From: Actinomycetales bacterium
Lineage (GTDB): Bacteria; Actinomycetota; Actinomycetes; Actinomycetales; JAHECE01
Reading direction: 5' to 3'
NCBI GenBank assembly: GCA_024641895.1
Contig: JAHECE010000040.1
Location: forward strand, 1-14,188
DNA length: 14,188 nucleotides
The notes below the pieces were generated by a model. That model made no database searches. It was not told where the DNA came from and saw only the letters and a list, made by a program, of their open reading frames with translations. Position numbers and translations under genes: made by a program. This document shows, in pieces, positions 1-6,788 of the stretch. Position 1 is the first letter of the stretch. Every line of letters begins with the position of its first letter.

Positions 1-1
1 G

Positions 2-757
2 GACGACCTCGCGATGGCTGCTCTGGGCTCGCTCGAGGCGATCCTCGTCGGCGGGTCGGCCGCGCCGGGAGACGTTCTCGACCGCGGGCGGGAGGCGGGC
101 CTGCGCCTCGTCGAGACGTATGGCATGACCGAGACCGGTGGCGGCTGCGTCTACGACGGCACGCCGCTCGACGGGGTCGAGGTCGTCGCCATCGACGGTC
201 GGCTCGAGATCAGCGGGCCCGTGCTCGCCGCGGGCTACCTCACCCCGGACGGCCGGCTCGTCGACTCCGACGAGCCGGACGGCGGCGGGCCGGACGCCAG
301 CGGTTTCACCCTGCGGGCAGCTCGGCGGTGGTTGCGCACGCCGGACCTCGGCACGGTCGACGACGCCGGCCACGTCCGGGTGCTGGGCCGCCGCGACCAG
401 GTCATCGTCACGGGCGGGATCAAGGTGCACCCCGGGCCGGTCGAGCGGGTCCTGCTGGGCTCGGCGGGCATCGCGGAAGCGGTCGTCGTCGGGCTGCCGG
501 ACGAGGAGTGGGGGGCCGCCGTCACGGCCGTCGTCGTCCCCGCAGCAGACGGGCCCACCCCGGAGGTCGCGGCGTTGCGCGAGAGCGTCGCCGCTCGGCT
601 GGGTCGCGCCCACGCCCCGCGGTCGGTCGTCGTCGTCCCCGCGCTGCCGCTCATCGGTCCCGGCAAGGTGGACCGGGCGGGCGCCGCGCGCCTTGCCGCG
701 GATATCCTCGGCGGGCCCGGCTCGCCCGCGCAGCACAAGCCCCGAAGCGCCCGGTAA
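2..757 (+). CDS. menE: o-succinylbenzoate--CoA ligase (MenE), 3' part, truncated by the window start
   Basis: C-terminal 251 residues of an ANL-superfamily acyl-adenylating enzyme; the frame is open to base 2, so the true start lies upstream. Visible: the A5 motif YGMTE (codons from 119), the hinge TPDLG followed by GRRDQVIVTGG that opens the small C-terminal domain, and the A10 segment GPGKVDR with the catalytic lysine codon at 665-667. The N-terminal domain with the P-loop is outside the window. MenE activates o-succinylbenzoate with ATP and CoA in the cytoplasm for MenB in menaquinone synthesis. ANL enzymes are hard to tell apart by motif; the assignment rests mainly on menA following 54 bases downstream and on the short, compact C-terminus usual for actinobacterial MenE. 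Another acyl-CoA ligase is the alternative. Confidence 0.85.
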   Translation, partial: DDLAMAALGSLEAILVGGSAAPGDVLDRGREAGLRLVETYGMTETGGGCVYDGTPLDGVEVVAIDGRLEISGPVLAAGYLTPDGRLVDSDEPDGGGPDASGFTLRAARRWLRTPDLGTVDDAGHVRVLGRRDQVIVTGGIKVHPGPVERVLLGSAGIAEAVVVGLPDEEWGAAVTAVVVPAADGPTPEVAALRESVAARLGRAHAPRSVVVVPALPLIGPGKVDRAGAARLAADILGGPGSPAQHKPRSAR

Positions 758-759
758 CG

Positions 760-808
760 GCTCCTTCGGACACCGTCCGCCGGGCAGCCCGCCCGGCTCC
801 GAAGGAGC
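760..808 (+). promoter_or_regulatory. Composite hairpin hiding the menA Shine-Dalgarno sequence
   Basis: A perfect 11-bp inverted repeat (GCTCCTTCGGA at 760-770, TCCGAAGGAGC at 798-808) encloses a perfect 7-bp one (GCCGGGC at 779-785, GCCCGGC at 791-797) with a 5-base loop. The two stems abut on the right side and are separated by an 8-base bulge (771-778) on the left. The right outer arm contains GAAGGAG (801-807), the ribosome-binding site of menA, whose ATG is at 812. As RNA this would block menA initiation or act as an intercistronic processing or termination element. No U-tract follows, so a simple intrinsic terminator is less likely. The pairing is seen directly; the regulatory role is inferred. 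Confidence 0.6.
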
Positions 809-811
809 GCC

Positions 812-1681
812 ATGGCAACCACCGCACAGTGGATCGAGGGTGCCCGGCTCCGCACGCTGCCCGCCGCACTCGCACCGGTGGCCGTCGGCACCGGCGCCGC
901 GGCCGCTCTCGAGGCATCGTCCCTGGTGCGGGCCGCCCTGGCTGCCGGAGTCGCCCTCGCTCTCCAGGTCGGCGTGAACTACGCCAACGACTACTCCGAT
1001 GGCGTCAAGGGCACCGACCGGGTCCGCTCAGGTCCGCTCCGGCTCACGGGCTCCGGCGTCGCGAGCCCGCGCGCCGTGAAGCGGGCGGCCTTCGCGTCAT
1101 TCGCGTTCGCCGGGGCGTTCGGCCTGGCCCTGTGCGCCGTCTCGGGCGCCTGGTGGCTCACCGCCGTCGGTGCCGTCGCCGTCGCCGCGGCCTGGGGCTA
1201 CACCGGCGGCCGGACGCCGTACGGGTACCGCGGGCTCGGCGAGGTCGCCGTCTTCACGTTCTTCGGCCTGGTGGCGGTGCTCGGCACCACCTACACCCAG
1301 GCGGGGCGGATCTCGTGGGCGGCGGTGTCGGGCGCGGTCGGCATCGGACTCCTCGCCTGCGCCCTGCTGATGGCGAACAACATCCGGGACATCCCCACGG
1401 ACGTCGACTCGGGCAAGCGCACCCTCGCCGTCCGGCTCGGGCAGCGGCGGGCGAGGCTCACCTACGTCGCGTTCGTCGCCCTCCCGATCGCCCTCGCCCT
1501 GGCGGTCGCCCCGGTGCATCCGTGGGCGCTCGCCACCCTGGTGCTAGCGGTCCCCGCCTGGCGGCTCTCCCGGACCGTGCTCGGCCCCGCGTCCGGGCGG
1601 GAGCTCGTCGGCGTCCTGCGGGACACCGGGCTGCTCGAGCTGTCCTACGGTCTGATCCTGGGCGTCGCGCTCGCCCTGTAG
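812..1681 (+). CDS. menA: 1,4-dihydroxy-2-naphthoate polyprenyltransferase (MenA)
   Basis: UbiA-family integral membrane prenyltransferase, 289 residues, the usual length. It attaches the polyprenyl tail to 1,4-dihydroxy-2-naphthoate, the first membrane-bound step of menaquinone synthesis. The first Asp-rich motif is NDYSDGVKGTD at residues 59-69. The second is NNIRDIPTDVDSGKRTLA, with Asp193, Asp197 and Asp199, which binds Mg-diphosphate. About eight or nine hydrophobic segments alternate with short loops. The ATG start is fixed by GAAGGAG at 801-807, four bases upstream; that site is buried in a hairpin. It lies 54 bases after menE on the same strand. The last 138 bases are overlapped by the opposite-strand DUF4229-type gene. 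The second motif followed by RTLAVRLG favours MenA over other UbiA enzymes. Confidence 0.95.
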   Translation: MATTAQWIEGARLRTLPAALAPVAVGTGAAAALEASSLVRAALAAGVALALQVGVNYANDYSDGVKGTDRVRSGPLRLTGSGVASPRAVKRAAFASFAFAGAFGLALCAVSGAWWLTAVGAVAVAAAWGYTGGRTPYGYRGLGEVAVFTFFGLVAVLGTTYTQAGRISWAAVSGAVGIGLLACALLMANNIRDIPTDVDSGKRTLAVRLGQRRARLTYVAFVALPIALALAVAPVHPWALATLVLAVPAWRLSRTVLGPASGRELVGVLRDTGLLELSYGLILGVALAL

Positions 1682-1975
1682 GGCGTCGTCCGGCTCGGCG
1701 GCATCGCTGCGCGCCTGCCGTGCGGCGTCGTCGGCCGCGTCCTCCGCCTCGGCATCGGCGTCGCCGGTGCGACCGGTCCGCCGCCTGGCCACGCCCGCGG
1801 CCAGCTCGTCGACAGCGGCGTTGCGAGGACCGCTGAGGACCAGGTAAGAGGCCGCGGCCGCCAGCACGACAGCCACGACGGCCAGAAGCAGCCCTCGCAG
1901 CCCGAGCACGTAGCCGAGCCCGACGAAGAAGGCCAGCAGCACGAGGCGCAGCACCGAGTACAGGAACAGTCGCAC
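1544..1975 (-). CDS. Small membrane protein, DUF4229-like, with a C-terminal extension antisense to menA
   Basis: Predicted 143 residues from GTG at 1975. Residues 1-50 carry two close hydrophobic segments (LRLVLLAFFVGLGYVLG and LLLAVVAVVLAAAASYLVL), followed by a basic stretch and an acidic, Gln-rich, probably disordered tail. The helical-hairpin N-terminus resembles DUF4229 proteins, which often sit beside menA in actinobacteria (from memory). Function is unknown. The final 45 or so residues are encoded opposite menA codons in the same codon register, and the stop is supplied by a CTA leucine codon of menA at 1544-1546, so this tail may be a by-product of losing an earlier stop. TAGGCT at 1982-1987 sits 6 bases before the GTG, suggesting a leaderless transcript. 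The N-terminal part is secure; functional significance of the tail is not. Confidence 0.7.
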   Translation of the reverse strand: MRLFLYSVLRLVLLAFFVGLGYVLGLRGLLLAVVAVVLAAAASYLVLSGPRNAAVDELAAGVARRRTGRTGDADAEAEDAADDAARQARSDAAEPDDALQGERDAQDQTVGQLEQPGVPQDADELPPGRGAEHGPGEPPGGDR

Positions 1976-1981
1976 CAGGTC

Positions 1982-1987
1982 AGCCTA
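1982..1987 (-). promoter_or_regulatory. Candidate -10 element for leaderless DUF4229-like mRNA
   Basis: TAGGCT on the minus strand matches TANNNT and ends 6 bases before the GTG at 1975, putting the expected transcription start on the initiation codon. No convincing -35 is visible. No Shine-Dalgarno is seen before this GTG. Confidence 0.5.
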
Positions 1988-2039
1988 ACGACCCGGCCCC
2001 GGCCGACGCCGGGCGGCGGCAGACTCCTCGGTGGCCACG

Positions 2040-2045
2040 TAGTCT
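2040..2045 (+). promoter_or_regulatory. Candidate -10 element for leaderless PLDc_N-like mRNA
   Basis: TAGTCT ends 6 bases before the GTG at 2052, mirroring the spacing on the divergent DUF4229-like gene. No Shine-Dalgarno and no clear -35 are visible. Confidence 0.5.
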
Positions 2046-2051
2046 GTCCGG

Positions 2052-2495
2052 GTGCGACTGGTGATCTACTTTGCGGCAATCGGGGTCGCGGTCTACCTCC
2101 TGATCGCCCTCATCCAGACGCGGGGCCGCCGGTCGCCCGGCTCGCCTCGCCGCGGACCCGACCCCAACCCTGGCCGGCGGCCTGGCCGTCCCGTCGCACC
2201 CGACGACGACCCCGCCTTCCTCGCCGAGCTCGACCGGAAGCGGCGCGCCGCGGAACGCAAGTCCGCGGGTGGAGCCAGGAAGTCCGCGGGATCGGGCTCT
2301 CAGGGCAGCGAACAACCCGAGACGCCCCGGGCCGCCGAGGGGCCCGATGCCGGGGTGCCGGGCGGAGAGCACCGGGCCGATCAGCGCCCGGCTCCCGAAC
2401 CGGGCGCCGCACCGCAGCACCCGACGGCGCCCGACGCCGAACCCGACCCGAGGCCGGACGACGGCAGCGGCAGAGAGCAGCAGGACCCGCGCTAG
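2052..2495 (+). CDS. Small membrane protein, degenerate PLDc_N-like
   Basis: Predicted 147 residues from GTG. One hydrophobic helix (residues 3-21) is followed by a hydrophilic Pro/Arg-rich segment, then PDDDPAFLAELDRKRR at 50-65 and a long low-complexity Pro/Glu/Asp/Gly tail. The first helix and the DDDP-FL-ELD segment resemble actinobacterial proteins of the PLDc_N (phospholipase D-nuclease N-terminal) family, which normally have a second helix with a PxxGPxxW-type motif between those two parts. That second helix is absent here, with no sign of it in another frame. Function is unknown; those proteins are small inner-membrane proteins despite the name. Family membership is inferred from remembered sequences, and an unrelated one-helix membrane protein is possible. 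The gene is convergent with ccsB. Confidence 0.65.
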   Translation: MRLVIYFAAIGVAVYLLIALIQTRGRRSPGSPRRGPDPNPGRRPGRPVAPDDDPAFLAELDRKRRAAERKSAGGARKSAGSGSQGSEQPETPRAAEGPDAGVPGGEHRADQRPAPEPGAAPQHPTAPDAEPDPRPDDGSGREQQDPR

Positions 2496-2581
2496 CGAGC
2501 GCAGCGATTCCTCGTGTGCTCGGGCGGTTGAGCCGGCCGCGGCAAGGTCCCAGCGGTCTCGGAGACGGCACCCAGGCGCGC

Positions 2582-3619
2582 TCAGAGCCCGCTGTAGGAG
2601 TGCAACCCGGTGAGCACCAGGTTCACCGCGAAGAAGTTGAGCAGGATGCATCCGTACCCGACGAGCGAGAAGGCGGCGGCGCGCGTGCCGGACCAGCCCC
2701 TCGTCCCTCGGGCGTGCAGGTAGCCCGCGTAGACGACCCAGATCACGAAGGTCCAGACCTCCTTCGGGTCCCAGCCCCAGTACCGCCCCCAGGCTGCCTC
2801 GGCCCAGATGGCACCCGCCACGAGCGTGAAGGTCCAGAGGACGAAGCCCACGGCGTTGAGCCGGTAGGCGAGCCGCTCCAGCTCGGGAGCTGACGGCAGC
2901 GCCTGTCGGATCCGCTCGATCGCGCCGCCGAGGGCGCCCCGGGCCCGCCCGCCGCCGTCGGGCTCAGGGTCGGTGACAACGGGCAGCGCGCCGGAGTCCA
3001 CGAGCACCGGAGCACCCTCGCCGACCTGGGCGTCGACCTCTGCAAGGCCGCCGCCGGGACCCACGGGCACGGCCGACCGCTCGGCCTGCGGGCCGCCGTC
3101 CCCGCGCGCCCGCAGGAGCTGGAGGACCGAGAAGGCCGCGCCGACCGTCAGGACGCCGACTGCGATCGTCGCCACCGAGACGTGGATGACCAGCCAGTAG
3201 CTCTGCAGCGCCGGCTGGACGCCGTCAGCCGCCACGAAGAAGACGGTCACGGCCAGCCCGAGCGCGAGGAGGGCCGGGCCCACGACGAGGCTGCCGAGGT
3301 AGCGGATGTCGCGACCCCGGGAGAACGCGAGGAACACGAGGACCGCCACCAGCGAGAAGACCAGGCAGAACTCGTACATGTTCGCCCACGGCACCCGCCC
3401 GGCGGCCAGTCCGCGCAGCGCGACGCCGGCGGTGTGGAACACCGCGGCCAGCACGGTCGTGCTCATGCCGACTGCGGCCGCGCGGCGTCGGCGGTGCAGC
3501 GGGCCGCGGTCGCCGAGCGCCGAGATGTCGATGGCGAACGAGACCAGGGCGACGGCGTACGCCGCCATCGCGGCATAGATCATCGCGGTGCTCAGGGCGC
3601 CGAGCTGGGCAGTGCTCAC
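2582..3619 (-). CDS. ccsB: Cytochrome c synthase subunit CcsB/CcsA (ResC) with WWD haem-handling motif
   Basis: 345-residue polytopic membrane protein of System II cytochrome c maturation; with ResB it moves haem across the membrane and attaches it to the CXXCH motif of apocytochromes. The WWD motif is WGRYWGWDPKEVW at residues 277-289. Candidate haem-ligand histidines are His146 (YWLVIHV), His302 (YLHARG) and His340 (GLHSYSG near the C-terminus); WANMYEF at 78-84 is also typical. A hydrophilic loop at about 170-245, probably cytoplasmic, is longer than I expect for the family. The GTG at 3619 was chosen because it overlaps the resB stop (GTGA), giving translational coupling, and because the first membrane helix follows at once; the frame extends 46 codons further upstream inside resB, but that extension is Pro/Arg-rich shadow coding. 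Last gene of the operon. Confidence 0.95.
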   Translation of the reverse strand: MSTAQLGALSTAMIYAAMAAYAVALVSFAIDISALGDRGPLHRRRRAAAVGMSTTVLAAVFHTAGVALRGLAAGRVPWANMYEFCLVFSLVAVLVFLAFSRGRDIRYLGSLVVGPALLALGLAVTVFFVAADGVQPALQSYWLVIHVSVATIAVGVLTVGAAFSVLQLLRARGDGGPQAERSAVPVGPGGGLAEVDAQVGEGAPVLVDSGALPVVTDPEPDGGGRARGALGGAIERIRQALPSAPELERLAYRLNAVGFVLWTFTLVAGAIWAEAAWGRYWGWDPKEVWTFVIWVVYAGYLHARGTRGWSGTRAAAFSLVGYGCILLNFFAVNLVLTGLHSYSGL

Positions 3620-5349
3620 GTGTTCTCCCGGGAGGTCAGCCTGACCGCGTCGACCACGCGGTCGAGGTCCAGGCGCAGGCCCGGGTCCTCTCCGCGCGCC
3701 AGGGCCGCTGCGGCGACCACTGTACGTCCGTCCGGACCGGGCGTCAGCCGCACCCACATCCGGCGCCGGGGTACGAACAGCGAGGTGCCGAGGCCCGCGA
3801 TCGCCAGCAGCGCGAAGATCAGGACGGCACCGATCATGGGATCGTGCCGCAGGTCGAGCGCCGCGAACCGCGGTAGGGCGTCGAACGTGATGCTGCCGAG
3901 CCCGTCGGGCAGCTCGACCGTCTGGCCGGGTTCGAGCAGCAGCGTGAGCGGTTCGGCATCCGTCGGCCGGCGCGGGTCCACCACGCCGTCGGACGCGACG
4001 AGACCCATGGCCGAGGTGTCGAGCTCGTAGACGTTCTGCGGCACGCCGTCGTCGAGGCCGAGGTCACCGGCGTACGCCGTGAGCACGAGCACCGGGTTGA
4101 GGGGCTGCGGGAAGACCGAGCGGGCGTCCTGGCCGTCGAGGACCGCCGTCGGAAGGAGGAAGCCGACGAACCCGAGCTGAGGCCCGCCCGCCGAGACGTC
4201 CGGCACCTTGATCACGCCGCGGGACGTGTACACGCCGTCCTGCGGCAGGAACGGGACGGACCCGGCGAACGCGACCTCGCCCGAGCCGTCGCGCACCGTG
4301 ACGGTCGGTGCGTAGCCGTTGCCGACCAGGTAGATGCGCGCCCCACCGACGCGCAGCGGACTGTTGACCTTGATGACCGCGTCCCGCTCCACCTCGCCGG
4401 CCTCCGTGACGGTCACGGCCGCGGCGAAGTCACGGGGCCGCAGCGTGAGGGGGTCGAACTCGGCCCCGAACTGCTCGAGCGCGAGGGTGAAGGGCTCGAG
4501 GGCCTCGTCCCGGAACCACACCCCGGCGTCGAAGGAGTCGTAGGCAACGACGGCGTTCGCGAAGCCACGGCCCTCGATGACGAGCACCTGACCCCGGTAG
4601 CCGAAGAGACCGCCGAGGGCGACGCCGACGAGGACGCCGACGAGCGCGAGGTGGAAGACGAGGTTTCCGGTCTCCCGGAGATATCCGCGCTCGGCGCGGA
4701 CCGTCAGGGTGCGGACGTCGCCGCCCGGGGCATCCTCCTCGCCCACCCGTGCCCGGTACCGGCCGCGAAGCGCCCGCAGGGCCGCCCGCCGCGCCTCGTC
4801 CGGAGTCGTCTCGACGACAGCCTCGGCCCGCACGGCGAACCGGTCGAACGAGCGTGGTACCCGCGGCGGGTCCGCCCGCAGGGCTCGCAGGTGCGCGGCG
4901 GCACGGGGCAGGATGCAGCCGACCAGCGAGATGAACAGCAGCAGGTAGATCGCAGAGAACCAGACCGAGGCGTAGACGTCGAAGAAGCCGAGCCGGTCCA
5001 GCCACGGCCCCAGCGCCGGGTTGTCCTCGAGGTACCGGACCACCCTCTCGGGCGCCTGCGGCCGCTGCGGGAACAGGGATCCCGGCAGGGCGGCGACGGC
5101 CAGCAGCATGAGCAGGAGCAGCGCGACCCGCATGCTGGTGAGCTGGCGCCAGACCCACCGGATCCAGCCCACGACGCCCAGAGCGGGCTGCACCGGCGGC
5201 TCCTCGGTCGGCCCGCCCGCCGCGCGGAAGGCGTCGTCGAGCCCTGCGGGACGATAGGGACCGCGACCGGGCTGCGCGTCAACGGCCACCGCGGCGGCGG
5301 CGGCGCGCCTGGCATGCCTGTCGCGGCGCGCGGCGTCGTCCTGACCCAT
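3616..5349 (-). CDS. resB: Cytochrome c biogenesis protein ResB (Ccs1)
   Basis: 577 residues. ResB forms the cytochrome c synthase complex with CcsB. Four membrane helices are evident: about 73-92, 127-147, 229-250 and 505-526, with the large extracytoplasmic domain at roughly 251-504 between the last two, the standard Ccs1 topology. His233 (NLVFHL) in the third helix and His502 (RHDPM) just before the fourth are the positions where the family has conserved histidines thought to bind haem. The N-terminal 60 or so residues before GWIRWVWRQLTSMRVALLLL are a hydrophilic Ala/Arg/Pro-rich extension likely to be cytoplasmic. ATG at 5349 follows the ccdA stop by 4 bases, and the TGA stop overlaps the ccsB GTG, so translation of the three is probably coupled. 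Confidence 0.95.
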   Translation of the reverse strand: MGQDDAARRDRHARRAAAAAVAVDAQPGRGPYRPAGLDDAFRAAGGPTEEPPVQPALGVVGWIRWVWRQLTSMRVALLLLMLLAVAALPGSLFPQRPQAPERVVRYLEDNPALGPWLDRLGFFDVYASVWFSAIYLLLFISLVGCILPRAAAHLRALRADPPRVPRSFDRFAVRAEAVVETTPDEARRAALRALRGRYRARVGEEDAPGGDVRTLTVRAERGYLRETGNLVFHLALVGVLVGVALGGLFGYRGQVLVIEGRGFANAVVAYDSFDAGVWFRDEALEPFTLALEQFGAEFDPLTLRPRDFAAAVTVTEAGEVERDAVIKVNSPLRVGGARIYLVGNGYAPTVTVRDGSGEVAFAGSVPFLPQDGVYTSRGVIKVPDVSAGGPQLGFVGFLLPTAVLDGQDARSVFPQPLNPVLVLTAYAGDLGLDDGVPQNVYELDTSAMGLVASDGVVDPRRPTDAEPLTLLLEPGQTVELPDGLGSITFDALPRFAALDLRHDPMIGAVLIFALLAIAGLGTSLFVPRRRMWVRLTPGPDGRTVVAAAALARGEDPGLRLDLDRVVDAVRLTSRENT

Positions 5350-5353
5350 GGCG

Positions 5354-6121
5354 TCAGACCACCGTCACGAATCCGTCGACAAGACCCTGCAGCTCAGCGA
5401 TCCACCGGCCCCAGAGTCCGGTGACCAGGGCGAGCCCGACCAGCACGAGAACCACGCCGCCGAGGCGCATGATCGCGAGCCGATGCCGGCGCAGGAAGCC
5501 GAGGGCCCGCGCCGATCGCCGGAACGCGAGCGCGACCAGCACGAACGGCACCCCGAGGCCGGCGCTGTAGGCAAGTGCGAGCACGGCGCCGCGGGCGGGG
5601 TCGGCTCCTCCCCACGCCAGGGAGAGGACGGCGGCAAGGGTCGGGCCCATGCACGGTGCCCAGCCGAGACCGAAGACGACTCCGAGGACGGGCGCACCCC
5701 ACAGCCCTGAGTGCGGGCTCACGTGGAGCCGCCGCTCTCGCTGGAGAAAGGGCACCCAGCCGATGAACGCGAGCCCCATCAGCACGACGACGAGTCCGAG
5801 CGCCCGGGTGATCAGGTCCTGCCAGGCAAGCAGGGCGATGCCCAGCCAGCCGAAGGCGACCGACAGTGCGACGAACACCGCGCTGAAACCGGCCACGAAC
5901 AGGAGGACGCCGGCCAGGAGCCGGCCCCGCGGGGCGTCACCCAGGTCGACCCCGGTCATCCCGCCGACGTAGCCGAGATACCCCGGCACGAGTGGCAGGA
6001 CGCACGGCGAGGCGAACGAGACGAGGCCGGCCACGAGCGCCACGGGGAGCGCAGCGAGCATCGGACCCGACAGCACGGCCTCCTGGAAGGCCGCGGCGAG
6101 CTGATCGAGCCACCCCGTCAT
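5354..6121 (-). CDS. ccdA: Thiol-disulfide transporter CcdA (DsbD transmembrane family)
   Basis: 255 residues from ATG at 6121. Six-helix membrane protein that passes reducing equivalents from cytoplasmic thioredoxin to extracytoplasmic thiol proteins such as ResA. The paired redox cysteines are Cys40 in FASPCVLPLVPGYLGY and Cys157 in GLGWAPCMGPTLAA, each in the hallmark Cys-Pro/Pro-Cys setting at the start of helices 1 and 4. The frame stays open 30 codons upstream, but those overlap the end of the resA-like gene and have no membrane or family character, so MTGWLDQ is the preferred start, 13 bases after the upstream stop. Position between the thioredoxin lipoprotein and resB is the standard cytochrome c maturation order in actinobacteria. 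Confidence 0.95.
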   Translation of the reverse strand: MTGWLDQLAAAFQEAVLSGPMLAALPVALVAGLVSFASPCVLPLVPGYLGYVGGMTGVDLGDAPRGRLLAGVLLFVAGFSAVFVALSVAFGWLGIALLAWQDLITRALGLVVVLMGLAFIGWVPFLQRERRLHVSPHSGLWGAPVLGVVFGLGWAPCMGPTLAAVLSLAWGGADPARGAVLALAYSAGLGVPFVLVALAFRRSARALGFLRRHRLAIMRLGGVVLVLVGLALVTGLWGRWIAELQGLVDGFVTVV

Positions 6122-6134
6122 CCGGGCGCCCCGC

Positions 6135-6788
6135 TCACGCGCGGTCCTCGACGACGGCCGTGGGGTCGGCGGACGCGTCAGGTCCGAGAGCGTCGTCGAC
6201 GAGGGCGCCAAGGGTGGAACGGTCCGTCCGGCCCAGGACGCGGGCCGCGATCCGCCCTTGCTCGTCGATCACCACCGTAGTCGGCACGGCGCGCAAGGGG
6301 ACGGCCCCCTGCATCGCGGCGACACCCGCGCCGCCCGCGTCGTCGATGCTCGCGTAGGGCACCTCGAAGGTGCGCTCGAAGGCCGCAGCGGCGCCCGCGT
6401 CGTCGGTGCTGTTCACGCCGAGGAAGCGCACGCCACGGTCGGCGTACTCGTCGGCGACGGCGACGAGGTCCGGCGCCTCGGCGCGGCAGGGCGGGCAGGC
6501 GGCGTACCAGAAGTTGACGACGACGACGTCGCCCCGCCATTGCGCGAGGTCGACCGAGGTCCCGTCGTAGGTGACCCCGACCAGGTCGACCGGCTCCCCC
6601 CGCCCGTCGGGCGCCCACTGCGTCACCGTGCCGTCGCCTGAGACGTAGCCGGGGTTGGCGACGCCGGACCCGCCGCTCGCTCCGAGCCCCGGCCCGACGC
6701 AGGCGCCCAGGAAGGCGACGACGACGAGCACGGTCGCGACGCGGCGGGCGATCGCACCCCCGCCACCTCCGGGCAGTGCCCGGCTCAT
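6135..6788 (-). CDS. resA: ResA/TlpA-type thioredoxin lipoprotein
   Basis: 217 residues. A signal peptide with a basic region and hydrophobic core (residues 15-26) ends in the lipobox LGAC, so Cys30 should be lipidated and the protein anchored on the outer face of the membrane. A thioredoxin fold follows: VVVNFWYAACPPCRAEAP with active-site Cys98 and Cys101 (CPPC), and the cis-proline loop AVPT at Pro169 followed by VVIDEQGRI. The expected role is to reduce the CXXCH disulfide of apocytochrome c before haem attachment, recharged by CcdA. The ATG at 6788 overlaps the upstream phosphatase stop (ATGA), which supports this start over a possible one 38 codons upstream. The general fold is certain; the specific apocytochrome substrate is inferred from the operon. 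Confidence 0.92.
   Translation of the reverse strand: MSRALPGGGGGAIARRVATVLVVVAFLGACVGPGLGASGGSGVANPGYVSGDGTVTQWAPDGRGEPVDLVGVTYDGTSVDLAQWRGDVVVVNFWYAACPPCRAEAPDLVAVADEYADRGVRFLGVNSTDDAGAAAAFERTFEVPYASIDDAGGAGVAAMQGAVPLRAVPTTVVIDEQGRIAARVLGRTDRSTLGALVDDALGPDASADPTAVVEDRA

Noticed and set aside
328..1836. 502-codon plus-strand frame across menE and menA
   Set aside because: Arg/Gly/Pro-rich frame-shifted translation of two recognisable enzymes.
2496..2581. Terminator between the convergent PLDc_N-like and ccsB genes
   Set aside because: Only a 4-bp imperfect pairing could be found; nothing comparable to the hairpins at 8910 and 14156.
3182..4030. 282-codon plus-strand frame antisense to ccsB and resB
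   Set aside because: It crosses the ccsB-resB junction, is low complexity, and both real genes have clear membrane and haem-handling motifs.
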